From Vandiemenella viatica (taxonomy: Eukaryota > Arthropoda > Insecta > Orthoptera > Morabidae), in NCBI GenBank assembly GCA_031002005.1, contig CM061914.1, positions 191,846,685-191,910,684 on the forward strand: 64,000 nucleotides of DNA, given 5' to 3'. The position numbers were made by a program, and so were the translations under genes. The first letter of the stretch is position 1. Each line of letters starts with the position of its first letter. Shown here one piece after another: positions 56,490 through 64,000 of this stretch. The notes under the pieces were generated by a model. The model had not been told where the DNA came from, made no database searches, and saw only the letters and a program-made list of their open reading frames with translations.

Positions 56490-56871
56490 CACCAATGTGC
56501 ATAGTGGGAAAACGGCTTACCCTGCTGTGACGTCACACGGTTCCAGCCACTGGTGTCATGGTTTTGGGGCAATCAGTTTCGACAGCAGGACTGAGATGGT
56601 TGTTGTTGAAGGCACAGTGACAGCCCACCACTATGTGGACGGGGTGCTGCACCCTATTGCGATAACCTTCATGCTCACCATCTAAATCGCACCTTCCAAC
56701 AAGATAATGCCCGTCCTCATACTGCAGCGATGACAACACAAGCTTTGCGAGGGGTTACGTTCATGGACGCTCCCCAGATTTATATCCAATAGAGCATGTC
56801 TTGGATGCCATGGGTAGACACATACGGTCACGTGGTCACAAAGCACAAACTGTGCAACAGTTAAGGGGCAT

Positions 56872-57192
56872 TCCATTAATTACGTGAGGCTTTTTCCAGA
56901 ATTCTGGACCCCTCTCCCCCCCCCCCCCCGTGGTGAGATTTGTTGATATCTGGTCGGACCCTCCCCCCCCCAGGATGACGTGAGATTTAGAGGAGCCCCC
57001 CCCCCCCCATTCTGACCAACCTCGTGGTTTTTTTTATACCTTTTTTTTAGCTCTCCAGCTTCCTAGAGCGGTTATACTGTGAGATTTCCGTCGAAGCCCC
57101 TTCCCCTGCCCCTTGGTGACATTTGGTCAGATTTCGCCGGAACCGCCCCCCCCCCCCTTATTTCACCTCACGTGATTAATGGACGCCCCCTA
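56872..57192. mobile_element. MITE M-related element in the Tc1 copy
   Basis: Starts GGGGCATTCCATTAATTACG and ends CACGTGATTAATGGACGCCCCC, with TAA on both sides. Same TIR theme as MITE M but a different interior with three C-run clusters; a sister subfamily also found at 60760-61081. Confidence 0.8.
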
Positions 57193-57424
57193 ACAGCACA
57201 AGACATGCAGGGGTAGAGAGACACAGCCCAAGGATACATCCGCACTCATTGATTCCACGACTGTATAGGCACCCACGCTAGGTGCACTTCTTACGGACAA
57301 CTATATCTCATGGTAATAAACTGGCCCGACCCATTTTAATTTGTTATCATTTCTCACCAACATGTGATTGCTTGCATCAAAAATCGTAACTGGAGTGTAC
57401 TTTGCTAATATTTATTCATTTATA

Positions 57425-57540
57425 CAACTCATGCAAATTTCTGAACGACACAATGCATGTACATTTACAGTCACTGATGATGCCCCAGTCAACAGTGGTG
57501 AAACGTGTCTGAGCGTATAGGAATAAAATAAGAGTTTTTA
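57425..57540 (+). mobile_element. Hammerhead-bearing repeat H, copy 2
   Basis: Aligns with 10745-10862 across the hammerhead-like core and flanks ('aaatttctgaacgacacaat', 'atgtacatttacagtcactg'). Ends 'gtataggaataaaataag'. Confidence 0.55.
57468..57518 (+). ncRNA. Hammerhead-like ribozyme motif
   Basis: CTGATGA, an unpaired T, stem II GCC/GGT, GAAAC, GT, then the GTC triplet; TGA after the site pairs with TCA before the core. AATAAA lies about 12 nt downstream. Stem II is short (3 bp, one wobble). Confidence 0.45.
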
Positions 57541-57602
57541 TTAAGAGACGGTATTTTGATTTTCAAATCTTTAACGAATAACTGCGGAACAATGGTCACC
57601 AA

Positions 57603-58012
57603 CGGAGCTTGCATAAACCACGTCGCTCCATTTTAGTCTCCTGTGAACTTCCCCTCCTCCATCCCCCCACGTTGCCCAACGTGGGTTTTGTCTCTACCCC
57701 GTCCCCCCCACCTGTTATGTAGCTTTTTTCCCCTATTGATTTCAGAATACATTTTGTGCTGTTTTCTCTTGTCAGACTATCGTATATTCCATATGGAGAT
57801 AATTAAATGACGGAAATAAGTATCCACATGCTGTTGTGGGTTCTGTATCTCATTTTAACTGCGACAAATAATATGAATGAAAAGCTACGTGGCCTGGCTC
57901 CGAAACTTCCCCCCCCCCCTCCCTCTCTCCAAGTAGCCAAGCGTTCCTATCCAGCCAACCTTTCCCCCCCCCCTTTTTCCTTTACTTCGCTCCACGTAAT
58001 TTATGAACGCCC
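57603..58012. mobile_element. MITE M, copy 6
   Basis: Ends 'cggagcttgcataaaccacg' and 'cacgtaatttatgaacgccc'. The interior closely matches copy 1, e.g. 'aaatgacggaaataagtatc' and 'atgaatgaaaagctacgtgg'. C-runs at 57912-57920 and 57965-57973. Confidence 0.8.
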
Positions 58013-58074
58013 TTTAACCAATTTTTTTTTCTTTTAGTTTCAGCCATCTATGGACTACGACTACGCAACTTCAT

Positions 58075-58855
58075 TTCCTCTTCTCAGTTTCCTTAGCTCC
58101 GTCGCTAGTACTCTTTTATCCTCTCGCTCACTCTTGTTTTTTCTTCCTCTGAAAATGCCCTCTTTTTCCTGATTGGTTTTCCTTCAGTCAGATCCTTTAC
58201 CTCCGCAATTTTTCCTCTGAATAATTCCCTGTCTCGTATGTCTTCCCTGCTGATTCCACATCTTTTCAGATCCTGATGGACCTCCTTCACCCATGGAACT
58301 CGAGTCTTCCTGTTCTCTTGATAGCTGAGTTTCCCAAATCACTCCAGACGAATGCCGGGATGCTTCCTTCAAAAAGGCCATGGCCGAATTCTTTCCCGTT
58401 CGTTGACCCCAGTCCCATCCCGCCTCTAATGACCCTAGCCTTCGACGAGGCGTAAAGCCCTAGGTAAAAAAAAAAAAAGAAAAAAAGGAAAAAAAGGGAA
58501 AAAAAGAAATGTGAGTATTTTCTTTGCTATTCTTTCTGGTTCCATTCTCTTGATGTGTCCATGGAAAGCTAATCTCCTTTTCTTAATTGTGTTTGATACC
58601 TTTTAAAACTTGTCGTATAATTCTTGGTTCGATCTCAAACGAAAATTAAATTCGTTTCCTGTCACTTTTTTTGTACCCAAGATTTTCCTTAGAAACTTTG
58701 TTTCTTTCTTTTCTATTTCCGTCAATCCCTTTTTGGCTAGTGTTTCTGCTGTGTTTATAAACATTCTGGCTTCACTACAGTACTATAGTGCTTGTATTTC
58801 CCCTGATGGGAGAGTAATTTTGATTTTTATGTCTTTTGACAAGTCCTGAAAGCTA
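58075..58855 (-). mobile_element. LINE-E-like copy split by a SINE
   Basis: Minus strand: 58850-58500 carries decayed KKRRLAFHGHIKRMEPERIAKK-like coding remains (about 58610-58515), then the SINE at 58327-58483, then 58325-58080 encodes KTRVPWVKEVHQDLKRCGIS and DIRDRELFRGKIAEVKD, a known C-terminal block of RTE-like insect LINEs. The SINE splits the final coding region. Confidence 0.75.
58327..58483 (+). mobile_element. SINE family S, copy 9, inserted in LINE-E
   Basis: 5'-truncated S SINE starting in the body ('tttcccaaatcactccagac'), with the tail variant 'cgacgaggcgtaaagcc' and a long A-rich tail interrupted by G. Confidence 0.85.
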
Positions 58856-58865
58856 TTTTTTTATT

Positions 58866-59058
58866 ATTATGACTCCGCGATTCACTAAAGTGTGTGGCGG
58901 AGAGTACATTGCACCTATCCGGGAAGGTAATGGTTTGGAAGGGATATGCGGGATACGGCAGGAGGCGCCCATGGGCTATTGCGAGGAACCATCCCAGCAT
59001 TCGCCTGGAGCGATCCGGGGAAACCATGGAAAACCCAGATCAGGAAGATCAATTGAAA
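58866..59058 (-). mobile_element. LINE-B 3' tail fragment
   Basis: Minus-strand copy of the tail seen at 18610-18800: 'gaaccatcccagcattcgcc', 'tgcgggatacggcaggaggc', 'agagtacattgcacctatcc', 'actccgcgattcactaaagt', bounded by an ATT-type run at 58858-58870. No coding part. Confidence 0.75.
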
Positions 59059-59059
59059 A

Positions 59060-59420
59060 TGTATTCACGTTACCACTTGTTGTAATAGCCCGACTGTTAG
59101 CTAACACCATTTCGTATTTGTGTACGCACTCTGTAATGGTGTAAACTTTTTCCGTGCGAGCCTGTTCTCTTCTGAACGGGGGGTCCTGAGGAGGGCTAAG
59201 GTCCTGCTAATCCTGCCGTCTGCAGATGGCTCGCTCTCCCACGCTCCTCAGTCCGCTAAGGTCCTTAGTGCCGCCTCGCTCCGAGTCCTTAATCTTCCTC
59301 TGAGGACAGGACAGCTGGGAACGCGCCCTACCACAACCCAAAACTCGCTCCTCATGTGATAAATAGGATTTGGATGCAATGTTGTTGCAGGCCATGTTTC
59401 CACAGTTGCTTCATTAATTT
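59060..59420. other. Unassigned stretch
   Basis: 59160-59350 contains two similar 'gctaaggtcct' segments, suggesting an internal duplication. No gene. Confidence 0.35.
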
Positions 59421-59565
59421 CTAGTTGAAAATATAACGCCGATGCAACTGTTTCAATTTATTTATTTTGCGTCCTACGCGTTTCACCTCCATCGAGGCAT
59501 CATCAGCGACGAATCTGTGTTACAGTTTTTATATACAGTTGCATCGGCGTTATATTTTCAACTAG
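59421..59565. repeat. Perfect 30-bp inverted repeat around a hammerhead-like core
   Basis: 59421-59450 (CTAGTTGAAAATATAACGCC...) is the exact reverse complement of 59536-59565. The 85-bp interior contains the motif at 59466-59514. Confidence 0.9.
59466..59514 (-). ncRNA. Hammerhead-like ribozyme motif
   Basis: Minus strand: CTGATGA, an unpaired T, a five-pair stem GCCTC/GAGGT with loop GATG, GAAAC, GC, then GTA; GACG after the site can pair with CGTC just before the core with one mismatch at the junction. AAATAAATAAA follows. Confidence 0.45.
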
Positions 59566-59689
59566 AAAAACGATTTGGATCTTTACGACTAATAAAATAG
59601 AGAAATATGCATGAAAATATGCCCCTGAAAAAGGGTTTTTGGATTGTGTTTTTTGTGTTTTGTGTGTGGGTATGTGTGTGTTTTTTTTT

Positions 59690-60155
59690 TTTTTTTTGCT
59701 GAAGCAATTCATCATCCGTTCCTACCTTCTACTAACCTCCTCATCTTTACATACCCCTTACAACCCACGTCCTCAATTATCAGTTCTAATCTTTGTCTTT
59801 CTCTGCAGTTCTTACCTTCCATTGTTCCCTTCACTAACAAATTAATCAATACAGAATGTCTCAAAATATGACCCACCAGCCTGCCCTCTTCCACAAATTT
59901 CTTCCCTCACCCACCATTACCAAAACTCATTCATTTTATACTTTGTCTGTCCACTTATTTTCAGCATTGTTCCATGGCACACGACATTTCAAATGCTTCA
60001 ATCTTCTTTCTTTCTGGTATTCCTAAAGTCCATGCTTCACTACCATAAAGTCCGTATTCCACACAAAGATTTTTAAAAGTTCTTTCTAAGCCCTGGGACA
60101 ATTTTTCAAATTAAAATATTTCTCTTCTTCTTGAAGGTTCTTTTTGCTATTCAGC
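59690..60155 (-). mobile_element. LINE-A fragment
   Basis: Minus strand reads the LINE-A C-terminus (LVGHILRHSVLINLLVKGT, GKNCRERQRLELIIEDVGC) and upstream fragments to the KRNLLVS region (about 60125). A T-run at 59681-59697 marks the poly(A) tail. Strongly mutated with small deletions. Confidence 0.8.
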
Positions 60156-60159
60156 TTTC

Positions 60160-60345
60160 ATAAGGACTGTAGGAAGCGGTCACGAATCGAGCTGCTCTTC
60201 TCTGTACTTCCTCTATACTGTCAATTAATGCGTTGCGATACTGATCCCAAATTGCACAACAGTAATTTAAATGCGGACGTACGAGAGATTTGTGCGTCAT
60301 CTCCTTTCTATGAGCGTTGAAATTCTTCAAAATATGACCTCTGAA
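60160..60345 (-). mobile_element. CR1/L2-like LINE fragment
   Basis: Minus strand reads KEMTHKSLVRPHLNYCCAIW and ERVQRRAARF-like text (EEVQRRAARFVT), the conserved post-thumb block of CR1/L2-type elements. Probably belongs to LINE-B. A SINE tail scrap follows at 60350-60385 ('ctcaacatcgacgaggcg'). Confidence 0.7.
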
Positions 60346-60419
60346 TCTATCGTCTCATGACCTCAACATCGACGAGGCGAAAAACCGAGAAAAAATGATA
60401 TCATCAGTAGAGAACTTAT

Positions 60420-61206
60420 GGAAGCAGAAGTGCGATGTTGAAGGAGTTAGGTTTGGATGATCTGGAACACCAAAGGCGTTGCTCTCGGCGGAAGCTAATT
60501 GTAAAATTCACCACAGACCTGTTTCACTATGACAGCAACATTCATACCTAGGAATGACTGAGAAAATGATAAGAGTTGTCAGGACCAGAAACGATTTATT
60601 TCTGTACTCATGTTTTCCACGAGCGATTAGGGAATGGAATAGGAAGGTTTTAACGAGTGAGAAAACTTAGAATCCGACAGGAGTAGGTTTCTACAAACCG
60701 CTCCGGCCATCCTGACCTGGGTTTTCCCAGATCGCTCCTGGTGAATGATGGGGTTGACGGGGGGCGGGGGGGGGGGCGTCCATTAATTACTTGAGGTGAA
60801 GTAGGGGGGGGGGAGTCGGGCGAAATCTCGTCAAGGAGGGGGGTGACGGAAATCTCACGTAATGATTTTAATTCCTTGAAAAACAGTGGAGCTAAAATGG
60901 AGGTCTACTAACGATGCCGATACCGACTTTAGGGGCCGGGGGGGGGGGGGGGTAATAACCGCCATAGGAAAGAAAAGAGCTAAAAAAATCTCGATCAGTT
61001 CTCACCAAATCTTACCACGGTGAGGAGGGAGAAGAGGTCCGGAAATCCGTAAAACACCTCACGTAATTCGTGGACGCCCCCTGGCCCAAAACATCCCAAG
61101 GGCGTCTCCTGCCTCATCCCGTATATCCCTTCCGACCAACAAACGATTACACATTAGGATAGGTGTAATACACCCTCCACCACCCACTTTACTGACTCGC
61201 GGAGTA
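60420..61206 (+). mobile_element. LINE-B 3' end split by a MITE
   Basis: Plus-strand C-terminal remains (EHQRRCSRRKL; FPRAIREWNRKV) at 60440-60670 match 18360-18570. The tail starts at 60702 ('ccggccatcctgacctgggt') and resumes after the MITE at 61084 ('cccaagggcgtctcctgcct') to 'ccctccaccacccactttac'. Order and wording match 18610-18800. Confidence 0.75.
60760..61081. mobile_element. MITE M-related element in LINE-B tail
   Basis: Left end 'gggcgtccattaattacttg', right end 'cacgtaattcgtggacgccc', G-run clusters at 60765-60775, 60804-60811 and 60940-60952. Sister subfamily to 56872-57192. It interrupts the LINE-B tail, dating it after LINE-B insertion. Confidence 0.8.
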
Positions 61207-61209
61207 ATA

Positions 61210-61650
61210 GTAGAACCTAACTGCAAGTTGTTGTAGTATATCGCAACACTACGTGGAAATATTTGCGATATGCTGGGCTCCTAGCTCGCACTAGTGGAGA
61301 GAAAACAAAAGCTGCTGTGGTATGCGACCTTGAGGCAGGTAGCCCAGGAGCCGTTAGGGTGAGGGGCGAGCACAGTAGACGGCCAGCTGTGTGGTTATGT
61401 GCGTCGCTAGCCGACGGTACAGAACATGATGCGGCGACTACCGTTAGCACGATCTGTGGTGGTTACATGTCGTCATCGGAGTGGATGACGCGGTCCGACG
61501 GCCAGCAGATGGGTCATCGCCTGGGAATAGTACCGGAAGCAGACTTGGCGCCTCCTGCAAAATGGTAACTCACTGAGATGTTGATGATCACCGCAAAGAG
61601 TTGTTGTATTGATAAACCCAGTGTCGCTCTAGAGACTCTCATCGCCTCGC
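61210..61650. other. Unassigned GC-richer stretch
   Basis: A plus-strand frame of 101 codons (61263-61568) and an antisense frame of 77 codons have no domain. 'gcaaaatggtaactc' could be a splice donor but nothing supports an exon. Confidence 0.3.
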
Positions 61651-61656
61651 TGAGTA

Positions 61657-63002
61657 CAGGGTGCGGCAAAAAGATCTGACGGTTTTTAAGTACAAACAAC
61701 ATGAAAAATAAAAGTGATACAAAATATTTTATTGCTTATTACAGAAGGGTATTCATGAAAATTAATGACAATAACATCAGAACAACCAATTTCATCCGTT
61801 TAAGATGTGAAGATAACGTCCTTTAAATGATGTCCGTCTTTGAACAAGCATTCTTCCAGCCTTGCACTGAAGCTGTTGAACACCTGCTCTAACATTGCAC
61901 AAGGCAGGCTGGCGATTTCTTGGCGTATGGATTCTTTCAGTTCGTCCAGTGTGCGGGGTTTGTTTGTGTAAACTCTTGCTTTAAGGAGTCCCTACAAGAA
62001 AAAATCACAAACGCTAAGGTCTGGAGAGCGAGCTGGCCATTCAATGTCCCCAAAACGCGAGATCACTCGACCACGAAACATGCTTCTCAAAACGTCCATA
62101 ACCTCACTGGCTGTATGGGCAGTTGCCCCATCCTGCTGGAACCATATCCTACTGCGCACCAAACGATTTCTCTTAAGTTCAGGGATCATGAAGTTTTTTA
62201 GCATCAACAAATAACGTTCCGAATTGACCGTAACGGTTCGACCACCCTCTTCGAAGAAGTATGGCCCAATGACACACCTTTTGGTTACACCACACCACAC
62301 GGTAACCTTAGGACTATGCAGAGGACGTTCATGCAGTTGTTCCGGATTTGTAGCCGACCAATAACGAAAGTTCTGTTTGTTCACATAACCATCCAGATGG
62401 AAATGTGCCTCGTCGCTCATCATTAAAATTTTTTCATCCGTCAGCATTGCAATCATCTCTTCTGCAAATGCTTTACGCTTTGCATAGTCATTAGGCTTTA
62501 ACTGCTGGACAATAGCCATTTTGTACGGGTGGAAGTGCAGATCGAAACGCAAAATTCGTCTTACCGAGCGGTCAGACATGTGCAAAGCAGCAGCTTGTTT
62601 GCGGGCCGACCGCCGAGGACTGGCTTCCACAGCTTCTCTTACTCGATCGATATTCTCTGGCGTCCTAGATGACCGTGGGCGACCTGTTGACTTCTTTTTT
62701 AACGCTGAACCGGTAGCTCTGAAGGTGCTCACCCATAACATAATAGTGTTCCGAGTTGGGACTCTTCCTTTTGGACTCACGTTAAATCGTCTACGGAACT
62801 GCCGCTGAACAGCAACGCAGGAATCGCCATTTTTAAAAAACGCCTCGACAACAAACGCACGGTGCTCAGCCGAGCATTGTTCCATGGCTACTACAAATGT
62901 TCACGTGTGGGCTCTGGATTGCGCCTATCTCCAACACCCCCCACCATCTACTCACTCGACAATAGGGCGGCGAAAACCGTCAGATCATTTTGCCGCACCC
63001 TG
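61657..63002 (-). mobile_element. Complete IS630/Tc1/mariner-type transposon
   Basis: 1346 bp. Terminal inverted repeats CAGGGTGCGGCAAAAAGATC... and CAGGGTGCGGCAAAATGATC... match over about 28 bp with one mismatch. TA lies on both sides (61655-61656 and 63003-63004), the duplication typical of this superfamily. It encodes one transposase on the minus strand (61800-62885) with a single internal stop. The structure is otherwise complete, so the element is young. Confidence 0.95.
61800..62885 (-). pseudogene. Transposase with one nonsense codon
   Basis: Cut-and-paste transposase of 361 codons broken by TAG at 61992-61994 (codon 298). Visible parts: helix-turn-helix region (residues about 5-110), GRPR linker (68-71), and a DDD catalytic triad: Asp158 in MMSDEAHF, Asp252 in QQDGATAH, Asp289 in RSPDL, with 36 residues between the last two. 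The codon after DFFL is TAG where relatives have Trp (DFFLWG), so a single TGG-to-TAG change explains it. The frame then stays open for 63 codons to TAA. The truncated product keeps all three catalytic Asp but lacks the C-terminal 63 residues. The ATG at 62885 fits the family's N-terminus. Confidence 0.9.
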
Positions 63003-63309
63003 TATATTGTACGGACATATAATAAAACCCCTCAGAACTGATAGATACTGAAACTATTGTATTACAAGATGATTGTTCATTTGTAATTGAAAAGTAAATT
63101 TTTGTAATAAATGTTAATGTCAAACGCACGTGATACCGGGTTGCCAACATGTAAAGTAACATTCAAATTCCCCTTTTCAGAAATTTCATTGTTTCATAAT
63201 TTTGTTGATAAAATAATTAAATTAAAAGGTAATTTAATTCATAGAAGGAGAGAGTACAAGATGTATGCTTCACTATCAGCACACAATCATTCATTCTGTG
63301 TGTTCGTAG

Positions 63310-63610
63310 GTAGTTACCGTCCCTGTATTTTTTGCAGATATTCCAGTTTCGGGGGGCATTTGCGAGGTGATGCGAAATGCGTGTCGGGCCGGCGAGTAAT
63401 CCTGCGAGAGGATCAGACTGGGGGCGCCGCGGCGTCCATTAGCGATATTGGTGCTCCAGGTGGCACTCACGGGCGATTGCAGCCACCTGCCGGCAACAAT
63501 GCGCTGAGCCGCGCTCGCAGCGCCGCCGGCGGCACTAGCCGGAACTCTCAGAACAGCGCTGTACAGTTGGAATCCAGGGCCGCCAGACTGTATAGTTGGA
63601 TACGAATTGT
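63310..63610. other. CpG-rich non-coding block
   Basis: A sharp GC-rich island ('gtgtcgggccggcgagtaat', 'cgctcgcagcgccgccggcg'). The plus frame 63111-63647 spans an AT-rich and a GC-rich half and lacks domains, so I do not call it. Possible promoter or regulatory island. Confidence 0.3.
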
Positions 63611-63852
63611 GTGCAATTTGTTTATCTTGTGTATCCCGTTTGTATAGAAGATTGCATTACATAACTGGACTAGAGTAAATCCCATTACACGGGCAGTGTT
63701 CGTGGCTAGTGAAAAATGCATACTGATAACAACATCATTAGTTCTGATAAAAAGTACCTTTCCACATAGTAAAATCCCGCTTTACAACTCGCTTTTCCGC
63801 TGCTTCTTCCACAACAGGTAATGGCAGGTAAACAAAATACACATTGACTCAG

Positions 63853-63975
63853 ACTAGGGCTGTTGATATTTTTAAATATATCGGATTATCGATAAATCGA
63901 TATTTTTGAAATTATCAAATCGGCAGTCGATATATCGGAAAAAAGTATCGATGTATCGATATATCGATACTTTCA
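63853..63975. repeat. ATCGAT-rich repeat, possible transposon end
   Basis: 'agggctgttgatatttttaa' followed by overlapping ATCGAT/TATCGATA palindromes to the window edge. TAGGGCTG-type starts with palindromic interiors are seen in short DNA-transposon derivatives. The other end is outside the window. Confidence 0.4.
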
Positions 63976-64000
63976 TAAATTCAATTTCATAAAAACAAAT

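Larger units (their letters stand above)
54875..57330 (+). pseudogene. Tc1-like transposon, dead and twice interrupted
   Basis: Begins near 'tacactggcggaaattaaaa'. The plus strand carries a decayed Tc1 transposase: HTH region at 55110-55300 (TQMSNCQRGRRIG), KRKLTREWRTFVFRDESRFC with the first catalytic Asp (55510-55575), then after an insertion (55632-56489) the FDSRTEMVVVEGTVTAHHYV region, QQDNARPHTAA with the second Asp (56697-56730), and a frame-shifted remnant of the SPIEHV block (56775-56805). A MITE interrupts the C-terminus (56872-57192). Many stops. The right terminus is not identified. Confidence 0.8.

Noticed and set aside
63111..63647. 178-codon plus-strand frame
   Set aside because: Spans an AT-rich half and a CpG-rich half with a sharp change in composition and no recognisable protein feature.

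Overview
The window looks like TE-dense, intron-scale genomic DNA from an insect, most probably a polyneopteran (orthopteroid) with a large genome. Evidence: no prokaryotic gene structure, AT-rich background with short CpG-rich islands, abundant tRNA-derived SINEs with a body ending in a 'ccatggtttcccaaatcact' type tail, many 5'-truncated LINE fragments with poly(A) or (AAT)n tails, Tc1/mariner, hAT-like and MITE DNA transposons, and one young LTR element. I find no host protein-coding gene I can name and no rRNA, functional tRNA or CRISPR array. The lineage call is an inference from repeat style only.

Layout. 0-7 kb: CpG-rich block, C-rich MITE, a long foldback carrying a SINE, an internally deleted mariner-like copy, a LINE-A 3' end, and two SINE types. 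7-11 kb: AT-rich, almost featureless, ending in a hammerhead-like motif. 11-16 kb: fossil of an F-type envelope gene on the minus strand, a SINE, then a gene-like, apparently spliced and broken locus with zinc-knuckle-like motifs. 17-24 kb: LTR-like minus-strand promoter region, LINE-B with a SINE-like tail, LINE-A reverse transcriptase, 122-bp tandem repeats, three SINEs and a hAT-like element (22562-24044) with a perfect 8-bp target duplication. 25-33 kb: a foldback in a TA microsatellite and a nearly unmutated LTR retrotransposon (26626-32620) with 1.3-kb LTRs, 4-bp TSD and no polymerase gene. 33-44 kb: THAP-domain remnant, second hAT-like copy (35532-36677) in opposite orientation, second deleted mariner copy, LINE-C, 189-bp tandem repeats, LINE-E, MITEs, and a foldback. 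45-50 kb: LINE-A and LINE-C copies. 52-54 kb: CpG-rich unique block followed by tandem repeats. 54.8-57.3 kb: a dead Tc1 element split by a foldback and a MITE. 58-61 kb: LINE-E split by a SINE, an inverted repeat with a hammerhead-like core, LINE-A and LINE-B, the latter split by a MITE. 61.66-63.0 kb: a complete IS630/Tc1/mariner-type element with TIRs, TA duplication and a transposase broken by one TAG codon.

The most interesting signal is a recurring short motif: the hammerhead-ribozyme invariants CTGANGA and GAAA, spaced 15-21 nt, followed by GUC/GUA-type sites, with flanking helix-I pairs that change sequence between loci but keep pairing. At least eight loci carry it, often just upstream of AATAAA. 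This fits Penelope-like or retrozyme-type elements although no Penelope polymerase is visible. Other highlights are a MITE that was already inside the hAT-like element before that element multiplied, and a SINE body shared with the 3' end of a LINE. All family calls are from reading the sequence; no database search was run.
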